This document shows positions 20,752-29,662 of a stretch of 64,000 nt of DNA, piece after piece. The stretch comes from Candidatus Paracaedibacteraceae bacterium. GTDB lineage: Bacteria > Pseudomonadota > Alphaproteobacteria > Paracaedibacterales > Paracaedibacteraceae. Location of the stretch: NCBI GenBank assembly GCA_019636055.1, contig JAHBYH010000001.1, positions 602,944 to 666,943 on the forward strand. The letters run 5' to 3'. Positions within the stretch are counted from its first letter, which is position 1, and each line of letters opens with the position of its first letter. Below the pieces are notes generated by a model that made no database searches, was not told where the DNA came from, and worked only from the letters and a program-made list of their open reading frames with translations. Made by a program: the position numbers and the translations under genes.

Positions 20752-22706
20752 ACAAAGCTATAGGGATCTACATCAACAATCACCTGCACTGTTGACGGTA
20801 GGTCCTGTGATTGGAGCCAATTTGTTAGGACACGTTGAATTGGAAACAATTTAGGCGCCTTAAATAATAAGCGCCAACGGTGTTTGCCACGCACAAAAGA
20901 CAACGGAGCTGGTGTTGGACCATACAGCGTAAGGTCGACATGGCGCGGGGCTGTTTGGCCAAGGTGCCGAGCCGTTCTCGCAACAAGATCGGGATTATTA
21001 GCAGCTAAGGTAATAGAAACTAAGCGGCCAAAGGGTGGCATACCATGTTCCTGTCGTTCTTGAAGTTCTAATTGGTTAAAATGATCTCGGTTTTGAGAAA
21101 CCATAGCTTCCATTAATGGGTGATCAGGTTGAAAGGTTTGCATTAAGACTGTCCCGGGTCGCTCTTCACGCCCGGCTCGCCCTGACACCTGATGCAACAG
21201 CTGATAAGTCCGCTCAGCACATCTTAAATCACCACCACTAAGGCCTAGATCAGCATCAACAACCCCGACTAACGTAATTAGCGGAAAATGATGACCTTTG
21301 GCAAGAATTTGCGTACCGATCAAAATATCCACTTCATGATTGCGAATCTGGGCGACAAGATCATTTAAACCATCAACACTGGTAATTTCATCACTGGTGA
21401 TAATACGACAGCGAGCATCAGGTATCAGCTTTTCAATAATCTCATGGACACGCTCAACCCCGGGTCCGCAAGGAATCAGTGTATCCTGCTTATGGCATTC
21501 CGGACATTCTTTAGGGGTATCTTGTTCATATCCACAATGGTGACAATGCAATTTGTTGGTACGTTTATGATCAACCATCCACGCATCACAGTTCAAACAA
21601 TTAAAGCGATGTCCACACGAATGACACAACGTCAATGGTGCATAGCCACGGCGATTTAGAAAGAGTATCGATTGCTCTCCCCGAGCCAAAGTCTCATGCA
21701 AAGCTTCTAGGAGAGGGGGGGAGATCCATCCTCGAGGTTGCTTACGCATATCAATGGTTTTAATATCCGGTAACGTCGCACTGCCATGACGTGATGTTAA
21801 GGTTAATTCTTGATATCGTCCATCGATCACATTCTGAACAGTCTCTAAGGCAGGCGTTGCTGACGCTAAAACTACTGGACAAGATTCCAGGTGAGCGCGC
21901 AAAACAGCCATATCGCGGGCATTATAAATAATTTGTTCTTCCTGTTTAAAAGAACCGTCGTGTTCTTCATCAACAACAATAATCCCTAAATCTGGATAGG
22001 GCAAAAATAAAGCAGATCTGGCCCCCACAATAACCTTTGCCTCGCCTTTTAAAATCGCCTGCCACGTTTGACGACGAACAGATTCAGGCATATTGGAATG
22101 CCATTGTAGGGGGGGGCAACCAAATCGACGTTCGAATCGATCGAGCCATTGATTGGTCAAGGCAATTTCTGGTAGCAGAATAAGAGCTTGCTTGCCTGCT
22201 TCAAGAGCTGTTTGAATTGCAGCCAAATAAACCTCAGTTTTACCGGAGCCTGTTATCCCATCCAGCAAAAACGTTTGATACGAATGGTGGCTAACTTTTT
22301 CAGAGATTATATTGGCTGCCACCTGTTGCTCATCGGAGAGTAAAACCGCTTGCCTTGCAAAATCGGGCACACCAATTGTAATGGGTTTGCGTGTTTTCTT
22401 ATCCTCAAAAAAAGGCGGGGAATAGGCAAGCCTCAGGGTGTTCCCCAAAGGCGTCATGGTATAATCAGCGAGCCGTCTTAAAAAATCCCGCGTCACGGCT
22501 GGCATTAGCGGCAAATCGTAAACACGCTCAATAGGGCGTGCTTTGCCGGTATAAGGCGTGTTGTCATTTTCCCAGACAATACCAATAAGGCTGCGACCGC
22601 GAAAAGGGACTTTAACAAAAGTCCCAAGGGGCAACGGTTCTGGATGGCTATAGGAAAAAACAGAATCCAACGCCACAGGTAATAAGACTGGAATCATCTG
22701 GGTCAT
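20748..22706 (-). CDS. priA: Primosomal protein N' (replication restart helicase)
   Basis: The 652-residue PriA reloads the replisome at stalled forks. It has an N-terminal DNA-binding part, Walker A 'GITGSGKTEVYLA', the helicase box 'VDEEHDGSFKQEE', 'LASATPALET', and a zinc-binding insertion with four CxxC pairs between 'CHSCGHRFNCLNC' and 'CHHCGYEQDTPKECPEC'. 'GTQILAKGHHFPLITLVGVVDADLGL' and 'QVSGRAGREERPG' are further standard helicase motifs. Length is slightly short compared with E. coli (732). The stop overlaps the convergent hydrolase gene by 4 bases. Confidence 0.96.
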   Translation of the reverse strand: MTQMIPVLLPVALDSVFSYSHPEPLPLGTFVKVPFRGRSLIGIVWENDNTPYTGKARPIERVYDLPLMPAVTRDFLRRLADYTMTPLGNTLRLAYSPPFFEDKKTRKPITIGVPDFARQAVLLSDEQQVAANIISEKVSHHSYQTFLLDGITGSGKTEVYLAAIQTALEAGKQALILLPEIALTNQWLDRFERRFGCPPLQWHSNMPESVRRQTWQAILKGEAKVIVGARSALFLPYPDLGIIVVDEEHDGSFKQEEQIIYNARDMAVLRAHLESCPVVLASATPALETVQNVIDGRYQELTLTSRHGSATLPDIKTIDMRKQPRGWISPPLLEALHETLARGEQSILFLNRRGYAPLTLCHSCGHRFNCLNCDAWMVDHKRTNKLHCHHCGYEQDTPKECPECHKQDTLIPCGPGVERVHEIIEKLIPDARCRIITSDEITSVDGLNDLVAQIRNHEVDILIGTQILAKGHHFPLITLVGVVDADLGLSGGDLRCAERTYQLLHQVSGRAGREERPGTVLMQTFQPDHPLMEAMVSQNRDHFNQLELQERQEHGMPPFGRLVSITLAANNPDLVARTARHLGQTAPRHVDLTLYGPTPAPLSFVRGKHRWRLLFKAPKLFPIQRVLTNWLQSQDLPSTVQVIVDVDPYSFV

Positions 22707-22734
22707 GATTCCACTCTAGCAAATATCACGATCG

Positions 22735-25700
22735 TTACAAAAGCCTTTTGATCCATTGGGATGTAAGCTTTTCTTGCACACGATTTTGCCCAAGGCGTGT
22801 TGCAAGATTACCAAAATCAACCTGATCCAAATCTTGGTCTTGGTTGCGGCAGGAATAGACAATGGTTTCCTCGCCGGTAATTGGATCCACATGTCGCTGC
22901 AAACATTGGGCACAAATTTCCTTCATCATACATTGCATAGGCGAATTAATGCTGCCTACGGCCAAATGAGTTGTTTTAAGGAATGGGGATAATTGCAAAT
23001 GACGCGCCATGGCAACCGCTGCCATCATTCGATCAGATCCGATTGCAATAATACGGTCAACATCCTCTAAGAGAATTGTATTATTTCCTAAAGCTCCGTG
23101 ACCATGAGCTTCGATGGCTTGCACAATATTTCCCACAAAAGTTTTATCTTGAGGGCGTGTTGGTTTAAAGCCGGGCGCCTCATCACAACACCAAATGACT
23201 TCATCTGCAGCTTGCTCTATCTCATCAATCTTATATCGATCTTCAAGTTTCTTATAGCCAGCAAAGTATAAAACGCGACATCCTTTAGCGCCCATGGCCT
23301 GACCGATCGAGAATAAAACAGCATTGCCTAAGCCACCGCCAACCAGCATGACAGTTTCATTGCTTGGAATATGGGTTGGCTCGCCTGTTGGCCCCATCAG
23401 AACAACTGACTCCCCAGGGGTTAATTTGGTACACAATGACGATGACCCACCCATTTCTAGGACTATTGTCGATAGAAGGCCCTGTTCTTGATCAACCGAA
23501 GCCCCAGTCAAGGCCAAACCTTCCATAGCTAAACGCGTATGATCATTGATGACAGCATACTGCTCAAAGTTTTGGAGTCGATAAAACTGACCGGGTTTAA
23601 AATTACGTGCTTGGTAAGGTGCCTTGATGACAACTTCAACAATTGTTGGGGTAAGACGATTGACAGCATGGACCGTTGCCTTGAATAAATCTTTAGCGAT
23701 TGACTGTCCGCCAGAAGCTTTCGCTAACGTTCTCGAGATCACAGGATAGCCTTGCTTTGCACTTGCCATAGCTTTAACCACATTCCCTGCATAAGACGGG
23801 TGCATGTCCCCAAAAAAGGACGCGTATTTCCCAGGGCGCAATTCTGTCATCAAGACATGAACATCATCAGGTTTACACAACCGTTCGGGTGATACAGGCT
23901 GCCCTGCCTCATCAATGGCTTGAAAGGTTTTGCCATCCAAAACAAAGCGATCTGGCTCATCATAAGTCAAGTTGATATTAGGCTTTGTGCCAGCTGCAAC
24001 TAAAATAGTATGGGCTGGCAAAGTACGTGTTTTATCTTCACATTTTAAATCAATGGAAACAGCCTTATTGCGTGTATTGACATTAATTGCAAGGGGGGTC
24101 GCCTGATCAAGAATCCGAATTCCTTCTTCCAAGGCCTTGGTAATTTCCTCATGGTTCAGCGTATAGCTTGGCGCTTGTGTCAGATCGCGACGATAAGCCA
24201 ACGTAACGCCGCCCCATTGCTTAACAAGAGGAGCAAAGTCAGGAAGTTCCCCAGACTGCAGAGCCCGTTGACGTTCAGCAATAACGGCTCGACCGTGCCG
24301 TAGATACTCTTGAACAAGTTCCTGTTCAGTTTCTGCAAAAGAGCTAAGAACCTGTGATTCAGAGGTCTCAGCTACAAGGATGTCAAAGCGCTTCGTAAAT
24401 TTTTCCACTTGGATTGGATAATAAGCCAAGACTTCTGTTGCCGTATCGATCGCAGTCAATCCACCACCAATCACCACAGCCGGAAGTCGCACCTGAAGAT
24501 TTGCCAAAGAATCCGCCTTGGCTGCTCCGGTTAACTGCAAAGCCATTAAGAAATCACTAGCTTGGCGCACACCAGCTGCCAGACTGTTTTTCACATTAAT
24601 AAGAGTTGGACTCCCTGCCCCCATGCACAATGCCACATGATCAAAGCCTAGGTCTAACGCCTGATCCATCGTCAATGTTCCACCAAATCGCACACCTCCT
24701 GTAAGGTTAAATTGCTCACGACGCTCTAACAGCAATCGGATAATCTTGAGGAAATTTTTGTCCCATCGGACCGTAATTCCGTATTCAGCAACCCCACCAA
24801 ATCCCCCAATAATCCGTTGATCCAGATCGTCCATCAACACAGAAACATCTTTAATAAGGGTGGTCGTGAGTGCCTCCTCTAAAGGCTCAATCTTTAAACC
24901 ATCAATGGCCGTGACCCGATGACCATCATTCATCAAATGATGCGCTAGGGTAAAGCCAGCGGGTCCCATCCCCACCACTAATACATTTTTTCCTGTATCC
25001 GGCAATGGCAAAGGACGGCCAAAATTTAGAGGATTCCATCGTGTCAGCAAGCTATAGATTTCAAAACCCCACGGCAAATCCAAAACATCCCGTAAACTTT
25101 GCGTTTCAATAGCAGGAATATTTACAGGCTCTTGTTTTTGGTAAATACAAGATTTCATACAATCGTTACAAATGCGGTGCCCCGTCGCAGCGGCCATCGG
25201 GTTATCAATGGTGATAATCGCAAGAGCGCCCACCGCATACCCAAGGCTGCGCACCTCATTCATCTCTGATATTTTTTCCTCGAGTGGACATCCATTCAGT
25301 GTTGTCCCCAACGGGCTTTTTTGGAATTTATCAGGGCTCTCCCCCTTAGGCTTAAGTCCCTTTGAACAAGAATCTTTGCCCTGATGATGACACCAAATGC
25401 AATAATTAGCTTGATCTAAAGCCTGTAGGCGCGTAACACCGTCATCCGTCAACTTAAATCCGTCACGACGCCGAGCATGCTCTGGCAGGCCTTGCCAACA
25501 ACCATCCGCATCTTTGATCATAGGCACCAGACTTTGGTAGTCCAGTTTATGGGGCAGCGCAAACAAAACCCAACCTTTGTGGGCATGCTGTCCTTCCTTC
25601 GAATGCACAGCCCAAGCACAATAGCGAGCCGCCAAATCTAAGAATTCCGCATGACCCTGTTCGTCTTGTTGCCAGTCTGTAATTTGTTGCGCCAAGGTAA

Positions 25701-26079
25701 CGTCGTTAAAGTCAGGAATAAATTGAGTAAGCTTTCTACGCAAAGCTGTCCCGTCAAAAACCAAAACATCTTGGACAGAATATTTGCGGACGGCTTGACG
25801 TTGCACGAATAAACGCTTGACGGAAAAGACAGGGGCCAACGCATGATGAGCTTTTTGTAAAGCAGCCACGTCTTGTTTAATATCAAAAAGATCAGCGATA
25901 AAATCTTCGACAACAGGAGCCAGAGCGATCAATATATCGCTGTCATTAACTTTACTCTGACGTGCTTTGATATAGCGCTCATATAGATCAGAGTCAATGG
26001 ACTGAACAAAAGATAAGAACTGTTGATCAATAGACTCAAGGCCTGCTTGGGAATATAAATTAGAAAAAGTTAAAGTCAT
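22735..26079 (-). CDS. Large fused FAD/NAD(P) oxidoreductase (GltD-like plus ferredoxin-reductase-like)
   Basis: The 1,114-residue protein fuses several redox modules. Residues 1-220 match nothing I recognise. Cysteines at 227, 230, 238, 264, 304, 307 and 311 (CIWC, CNDCMKSC) resemble the Fe-S region of GltD-type proteins. A GltD-like flavin module starts at 'VLVVGMGPAGFTLAHHL' (about 366), with a second dinucleotide fold 'AVVIGGGLTAIDTA' (about 528). A PyrK/ferredoxin-reductase-like module begins near 790 with 'FKPGQFYRLQNF' and 'VMLVGGGLGNAVLFSIG'. The protein ends in a further Cys group (CMMKEICAQC...). Substrate unknown; electron transfer between NAD(P)H and an Fe-S partner is inferred. 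The minus-strand Nudix gene lies 17 bases upstream. Confidence 0.85.
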   Translation of the reverse strand: MTLTFSNLYSQAGLESIDQQFLSFVQSIDSDLYERYIKARQSKVNDSDILIALAPVVEDFIADLFDIKQDVAALQKAHHALAPVFSVKRLFVQRQAVRKYSVQDVLVFDGTALRRKLTQFIPDFNDVTLAQQITDWQQDEQGHAEFLDLAARYCAWAVHSKEGQHAHKGWVLFALPHKLDYQSLVPMIKDADGCWQGLPEHARRRDGFKLTDDGVTRLQALDQANYCIWCHHQGKDSCSKGLKPKGESPDKFQKSPLGTTLNGCPLEEKISEMNEVRSLGYAVGALAIITIDNPMAAATGHRICNDCMKSCIYQKQEPVNIPAIETQSLRDVLDLPWGFEIYSLLTRWNPLNFGRPLPLPDTGKNVLVVGMGPAGFTLAHHLMNDGHRVTAIDGLKIEPLEEALTTTLIKDVSVLMDDLDQRIIGGFGGVAEYGITVRWDKNFLKIIRLLLERREQFNLTGGVRFGGTLTMDQALDLGFDHVALCMGAGSPTLINVKNSLAAGVRQASDFLMALQLTGAAKADSLANLQVRLPAVVIGGGLTAIDTATEVLAYYPIQVEKFTKRFDILVAETSESQVLSSFAETEQELVQEYLRHGRAVIAERQRALQSGELPDFAPLVKQWGGVTLAYRRDLTQAPSYTLNHEEITKALEEGIRILDQATPLAINVNTRNKAVSIDLKCEDKTRTLPAHTILVAAGTKPNINLTYDEPDRFVLDGKTFQAIDEAGQPVSPERLCKPDDVHVLMTELRPGKYASFFGDMHPSYAGNVVKAMASAKQGYPVISRTLAKASGGQSIAKDLFKATVHAVNRLTPTIVEVVIKAPYQARNFKPGQFYRLQNFEQYAVINDHTRLAMEGLALTGASVDQEQGLLSTIVLEMGGSSSLCTKLTPGESVVLMGPTGEPTHIPSNETVMLVGGGLGNAVLFSIGQAMGAKGCRVLYFAGYKKLEDRYKIDEIEQAADEVIWCCDEAPGFKPTRPQDKTFVGNIVQAIEAHGHGALGNNTILLEDVDRIIAIGSDRMMAAVAMARHLQLSPFLKTTHLAVGSINSPMQCMMKEICAQCLQRHVDPITGEETIVYSCRNQDQDLDQVDFGNLATRLGQNRVQEKLTSQWIKRLL

Positions 26080-26096
26080 AAGCGGGATCCTAAAAA

Positions 26097-26552
26097 TTAG
26101 TCAAATAAATTACATTCAATATAAACTTGGTCAGATGTACTATTCTCCAACGCATACTTTACATGTGGAATTATCGGTATTGGCAGATTAGACACCGAAA
26201 ACCATCCCATCTCCACAAATTTATCTGGTTCATTGTTGATAGGATTTTGATCACGAACAGCCGCCCCAAAATAAAAACAAACATCTTCCCATGCTTCCTG
26301 TGGATTGTGAATACTCGGAACTCTATTGTAGCAAACAAACTCTAGATTTAGGTCAGCGTTGATGCCAACTTCTTCAAGACATTCACGAACAGCCGCTTGC
26401 TTTGGACTTTCGCCATCGTCAATTTTCCCCGTAGGCAGATGCCAATAGCCACCAAAGACTTTTGCAGTTTCAGATCGACGCAACAATAGGATCTTGTCAT
26501 CTTTGCGGAGAATAATCTGAGGAAAAGTTGGTTTTAAACTATGCAACATCAA
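26097..26552 (-). CDS. Nudix hydrolase
   Basis: The 151-residue protein has a complete Nudix box, 'GKIDDGESPKQAAVRECLEEVGI' (written in two parts: G-x5-E at residues 42-48 and REx2EExG after it), and the preceding strand 'KVFGGYWHLPTG'. Nudix enzymes cleave nucleoside diphosphates linked to another group; the substrate here is not predictable. It lies 17 bases upstream of the large FAD oxidoreductase gene on the same strand and probably shares its transcript. Confidence 0.9.
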   Translation of the reverse strand: MMLHSLKPTFPQIILRKDDKILLLRRSETAKVFGGYWHLPTGKIDDGESPKQAAVRECLEEVGINADLNLEFVCYNRVPSIHNPQEAWEDVCFYFGAAVRDQNPINNEPDKFVEMGWFSVSNLPIPIIPHVKYALENSTSDQVYIECNLFD

Positions 26553-26688
26553 TACCTCTTTGAGCTGGGATGATTCACCTCTCCCTTATAGGGGGAAGAT
26601 GGGTTAAGATCAAATCATCATTTTTTCTTTATTTCTTGTTAAGATAATGCTATTTACGGTAAGCATTCAATGAATTTATGTGGATAAG

Positions 26689-27156
26689 ATGAGAGTTTTT
26701 ATTGCCTTAGGCAGCAATCTGGGAGATGGCGCTGACAATTTATGCCAAGCAATTGATCAAATTGCAAAAAACTACCCTATTATAACCCGTTCATCTGTCT
26801 TGATAACCAAAGCAAAATACATTGAAGATCAACCGGACTTTTACAATCAAGTCATCGAAGTCCAAGGTCACGGATCAGCCTTGGAGATGTTAGCCTATCT
26901 GCATCAAATCGAGCATGACATGGGACGTGTTCGCACCATCAAATATGGCCCCCGAATTATTGATTTGGATATTGTGTTCTTTGGCAATCAAATTATCAAT
27001 ACAAACGAATTGCAAATTCCACACCCCGGCCTGTTTGAACGGGACTTTGTTCTATCCCCTCTTAACGAAATCGCCCCAGATTTTATCTGCCCGGCAACAG
27101 GTAAGACGGTCAGGGAATTGTATAGAAAAATAAAGATTGATAGTATTAAGATATAA
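26689..27156 (+). CDS. folK: 2-amino-4-hydroxy-6-hydroxymethyldihydropteridine pyrophosphokinase
   Basis: FolK transfers pyrophosphate to the pterin precursor in folate synthesis. The 155-residue protein has 'VFIALGSNLGDGADN', 'DFYNQVIEVQ' and the signature 'YGPRIIDLDIVFFGN' followed by 'IPHPGLFERDFVLSPLNEI'. I start it at the ATG at 26689, where MRVFIALGSN matches the usual start; an in-frame GTG lies three codons upstream. It is a single gene with no other folate genes around. Confidence 0.95.
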   Translation: MRVFIALGSNLGDGADNLCQAIDQIAKNYPIITRSSVLITKAKYIEDQPDFYNQVIEVQGHGSALEMLAYLHQIEHDMGRVRTIKYGPRIIDLDIVFFGNQIINTNELQIPHPGLFERDFVLSPLNEIAPDFICPATGKTVRELYRKIKIDSIKI

Positions 27157-27212
27157 GTATAGCAAAACAAATTAGCAATGTTTTGTATAAGGATTGAACC
27201 AATAGGTAATTT

Positions 27213-28100
27213 ATGTTTCTGGTCAAGTTTCGTCCCCTAACAGCAAATACGTTAAATTCACTAATACAAAAAACTGTTAAGTTTTCAACAGTTTACGATT
27301 TTAATGATTTTAATGAGCTAAACTATGCAGGTTATGATTTTCTAAATAAAAACGATGAAATAGATTTGAAAATCAAAAAGAAAATTGAGACTTATCTAAC
27401 ATTCCCCAGCAACCGGGTTCAAATGTTCAGAAATGCTCAAGAGAGTGGTTCGTATTGTAAAGAGTATTTAGATGAACACAGCCATCATTTTCTACATTCT
27501 CCACATTTCACCTTAGAAACTACTCCTAGTCTTGATAGATTTGCATGCGAAAACGTTGTATATTCAAACATTGGTATTCTATCTCTCAGCGATATCTCTG
27601 TTTTCCAAGACAATGCTGCTCAAATCATGTTCGCCCATTATGCTGATAACCTTAAAGGGATTGCACTGATATTTGAGATTGAAGATAACAAGCCGCACAA
27701 AATTCAATACAAACAAGATCATGGCAAAGAATCATGGGTACAGTGTTATTCTGTAGACAACATTATAAAATGGATGGAAGGAACTTACGATGATATGCGT
27801 TGCTTTACTAAAAAATCAAAGTATTGGTCTTATGAAAAGGAATATAGGTTATTTAATAAACCTGGCCTAAACAAGTGTGAAAATGTTGGTTTAAATCTAA
27901 AAGCAATTCTTTACACCACCAGAACAAACCCTAATTTTATTGAAACTTTAAATGAGATCAACGATAAATTCTACAGTTCCTCAGTTATTATCAAAAAACT
28001 TACTCCTCCAGTAAGGCCCAAAGCATTTTCTATAATTGAGAATAAGCAAAGTGTTAAGGTTTATGAATGGTTAGAGAAAAACCTAAAAGACCATCAATAA
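27213..28100 (+). CDS. DUF2971 family protein
   Basis: The 295-residue cytosolic protein has the DUF2971 layout: an N-terminal 'VKFRPLTANTLNSL' with 'STVYDFNDFNEL', a central 'ILSLSDISVFQDNAAQIMFAHYADNLKGIALIFEIE', and a 'YWSYEKEYRLF' motif. The function of DUF2971 is not established, and genes of this family are often found in accessory regions near defence or mobile genes. The gene is AT-richer than folK before it, and it opens the accessory region that runs to about 39.0 kb. Confidence 0.8.
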   Translation: MFLVKFRPLTANTLNSLIQKTVKFSTVYDFNDFNELNYAGYDFLNKNDEIDLKIKKKIETYLTFPSNRVQMFRNAQESGSYCKEYLDEHSHHFLHSPHFTLETTPSLDRFACENVVYSNIGILSLSDISVFQDNAAQIMFAHYADNLKGIALIFEIEDNKPHKIQYKQDHGKESWVQCYSVDNIIKWMEGTYDDMRCFTKKSKYWSYEKEYRLFNKPGLNKCENVGLNLKAILYTTRTNPNFIETLNEINDKFYSSSVIIKKLTPPVRPKAFSIIENKQSVKVYEWLEKNLKDHQ

Positions 28101-28137
28101 AGATAATTTTATTTTAGCTAAACACAATAATACGCGC

Positions 28138-28165
28138 TTGACAAATATAGCATATATGCTATATT
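28138..28165 (+). promoter_or_regulatory. Promoter with embedded 22-bp palindromic operator for higBA
   Basis: A perfect TTGACA (28138-28143) and TATATT (28160-28165) are separated by 16 bases. The whole span 28144-28165 is a perfect 22-bp palindrome (AATATAGCATA and its complement). Transcription would start about 7 bases downstream, at or next to the ATG at 28172, so the toxin mRNA may be leaderless. The palindrome is a likely binding site for the antitoxin, giving autoregulation. Confidence 0.8.
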
Positions 28166-28171
28166 GTTTTT

Positions 28172-28498
28172 ATGAAATGGAACGTGATTGTACACCCTAA
28201 AGCTAAAAAAGAAATCGAAGCTCTGCCGATAGATATGAGAGCGAAACTTGTACGCATATTAGAATTAATGCAAGCAACAAGCCCTTTTGAGATTAAAGAA
28301 CCGCTCGTTAAAAATCTAGGAGGAAAGCTCATGGAAATTAGGTTACAAGGAAAAGACGGGATCGCACGCGTACTATATGTTCTTGTAAAAGAAAAACGTA
28401 TTGCATTAATCCATGCGTTTGTAAAGAAAACACAAAAAACACCAAGAACAGCTATTGAATGTGCCTTAAGAAGAGCAGGAGAAATTGAACATGAATAA
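28172..28498 (+). CDS. higB: RelE/HigB-like (Gp49 family) toxin
   Basis: The 108-residue basic protein has the Gp49/HigB pattern: 'VIVHPKAKKEIEALP' at the start, 'FEIKEPLVKNLGGKLMEIRLQGKDGIARVLYVLVKEKRIALIHAFVKKTQKTP' in the centre, and a final helix. Such toxins cut ribosome-bound mRNA. The basic residues expected for RNA binding and cleavage (Arg in 'IRL' and 'ARV', Lys in 'VKKTQK') are present. Toxin-first order with the antitoxin downstream is typical of higBA. No ribosome binding site precedes the ATG, in line with the predicted leaderless transcript. The antitoxin start overlaps by 8 bases. Confidence 0.9.
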   Translation: MKWNVIVHPKAKKEIEALPIDMRAKLVRILELMQATSPFEIKEPLVKNLGGKLMEIRLQGKDGIARVLYVLVKEKRIALIHAFVKKTQKTPRTAIECALRRAGEIEHE

Positions 28499-28772
28499 AT
28501 TTCTGAATTTTGACGATTTAAAAAAAGAATGGATGCAAGACCCAAACTTTGAAAGAGAGTATAATAGCCTAGAATTAGAGTTTGAAATTGCTCTGGAACT
28601 TTTGAATGCGCGCAAGAAATCAGGGCTAACTCAAAAAGAAATTGCCGAACGAATGGGAACGACACAGTCTGTTGTGGCGCGTCTAGAGTCAGGCAAAGCT
28701 ATCCCCAATATTAAAACACTAGAAAAATATGCACAAGCAACAGGCGGCCACATCCATTTTTCCATTACATAA
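28491..28772 (+). CDS. higA: HigA-like antitoxin, XRE-family regulator
   Basis: The 93-residue protein starts at the ATG at 28491 (MNKFLNFDD); an in-frame TTG lies two codons upstream. It contains a lambda-repressor type helix-turn-helix, 'SGLTQKEIAERMGTTQSVVARLESGKAIPNIKTLEKYAQATG'. It is expected to neutralise the toxin and bind the palindrome at 28144-28165. AGGAG lies about 12 bases upstream of the ATG, inside the toxin gene. Confidence 0.92.
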   Translation: MNKFLNFDDLKKEWMQDPNFEREYNSLELEFEIALELLNARKKSGLTQKEIAERMGTTQSVVARLESGKAIPNIKTLEKYAQATGGHIHFSIT

Positions 28773-28826
28773 ATAGCATCACAAAATGATTGACTATTAC
28801 CCTAATTTTGGTAATTTCTAAGTAGT

Positions 28827-28902
<76 letters not shown>

Positions 28903-28968
28903 TAAATCCCGTAGTTCTCAAGGGGCGGCCAAAAACCACAAAATTAATTCAGATACCCTATAGCTAGA

Positions 28969-29023
28969 TCATTCTAATTCGGCTCTAAAACCTAAAAAAA
29001 TCCGTATCCTTGGTTTAGAATGA
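28969..29023. repeat. Inverted repeat downstream of tRNA-Thr
   Basis: A perfect 9-base inverted repeat, TCATTCTAA (28969-28977) and TTAGAATGA (29015-29023), encloses 37 AT-rich bases. The outer TTAGAATGACGG resembles the ends of short mobile palindromic elements in alphaproteobacterial genomes. It is 63 bases from a family A repeat. Confidence 0.5.
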
Positions 29024-29085
29024 CGGAGTTTCAAAAACTATCGTCCTTGTATATAAAACAACTAGACATGAAGCAGCAGACAAGT

Positions 29086-29248
29086 CCGTCATCCTCGACT
29101 AGGAATTCTCGGTTTTCAACGAAAACCATGAGAATTTCTTGATCGGGGATCCAGGAAACACAGGAAATCATAAGAAATTATAGATCTCCAATCAATCAAA
29201 GCTAAGGTTTTCTAGCGAAACCCTAGCTTTGCTAGCCGGAGATGACGA
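29086..29248. repeat. Dispersed palindromic repeat, family A (copy 1)
   Basis: The element of about 163 bases has ends CCGTCATC...GATGACGA. Inside are AATTCTCGG and GAGAATT arms flanking TTTTC.A.GAAAA, then CTTGATCGGG, then TCCAATCAATCAAAGCTA and a hairpin CTAAGGTTTTC/GAAACCCTAG ending CTTTGCTAG. Copies with the same order lie at 44445-44599 and 61679-61839. No coding sequence. Confidence 0.8.
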
Positions 29249-29617
29249 TTTCGTCTTGCAACCAGATCGATATTTGGGCTCAAACCCTTGGGTCATTTTA
29301 GGCATCGGAATGTGGGCAAGATTTCGCCATAAATCCCCCTAAAAAACTAAATTTTTACAAATATTTATCACAACGGATGTAATGACTTTTGTGGTCAAAA
29401 ATTATTCCTTATAAAATTTATTATGGAATTTTTGGGCTTTTTTAAAAAAAGCACAAAAAAGTGTAAAAAACACAAAAAAACACGATTTTAGCTCTTGTAA
29501 AATGGTTAACAAGTTGTTAAAAAAATCACTAAGTTTTTGAATTGACTGGTAAATAAAATTTTAGCAACCGCTAAATTTTGACCGTCAATCCTGTAGGCAG
29601 TTTTGTTGTTCTTCCGC
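29249..29617. other. AT-rich non-coding stretch upstream of the exoprotein gene
   Basis: These 370 bases hold no gene that I can support. A- and T-runs dominate from 29340 (AAAAAAGCAC, AAAAAACAC repeats). The promoter of the large exoprotein gene is probably here, but several AT-rich boxes fit equally well and I do not choose one. Confidence 0.4.
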
Positions 29618-29645
29618 ATCCCCTTGGGTTATGGCTCAAGGGGAT
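29618..29645 (+). promoter_or_regulatory. Leader hairpin upstream of the exoprotein gene
   Basis: ATCCCCTTG (29618-29626) pairs perfectly with CAAGGGGAT (29637-29645) around a 10-base loop, and TTTTAC follows directly. The GAGG ribosome binding site begins 9 bases later, and the ATG is at 29663. It could act as an attenuator or shape the 5' leader. Confidence 0.55.
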
Positions 29646-29662
29646 TTTACTTTGAGGTAACT

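Noticed and set aside
28159..28665. 168-codon minus-strand frame
   Set aside because: It lies antisense to both genes of the toxin-antitoxin pair, which have clear family motifs; no features of its own.
28966..29600. Possible CRISPR array in the repeat-rich gap
   Set aside because: The repeats are palindromic elements with different spacing and no regular repeat-spacer pattern; no cas genes are in the window.
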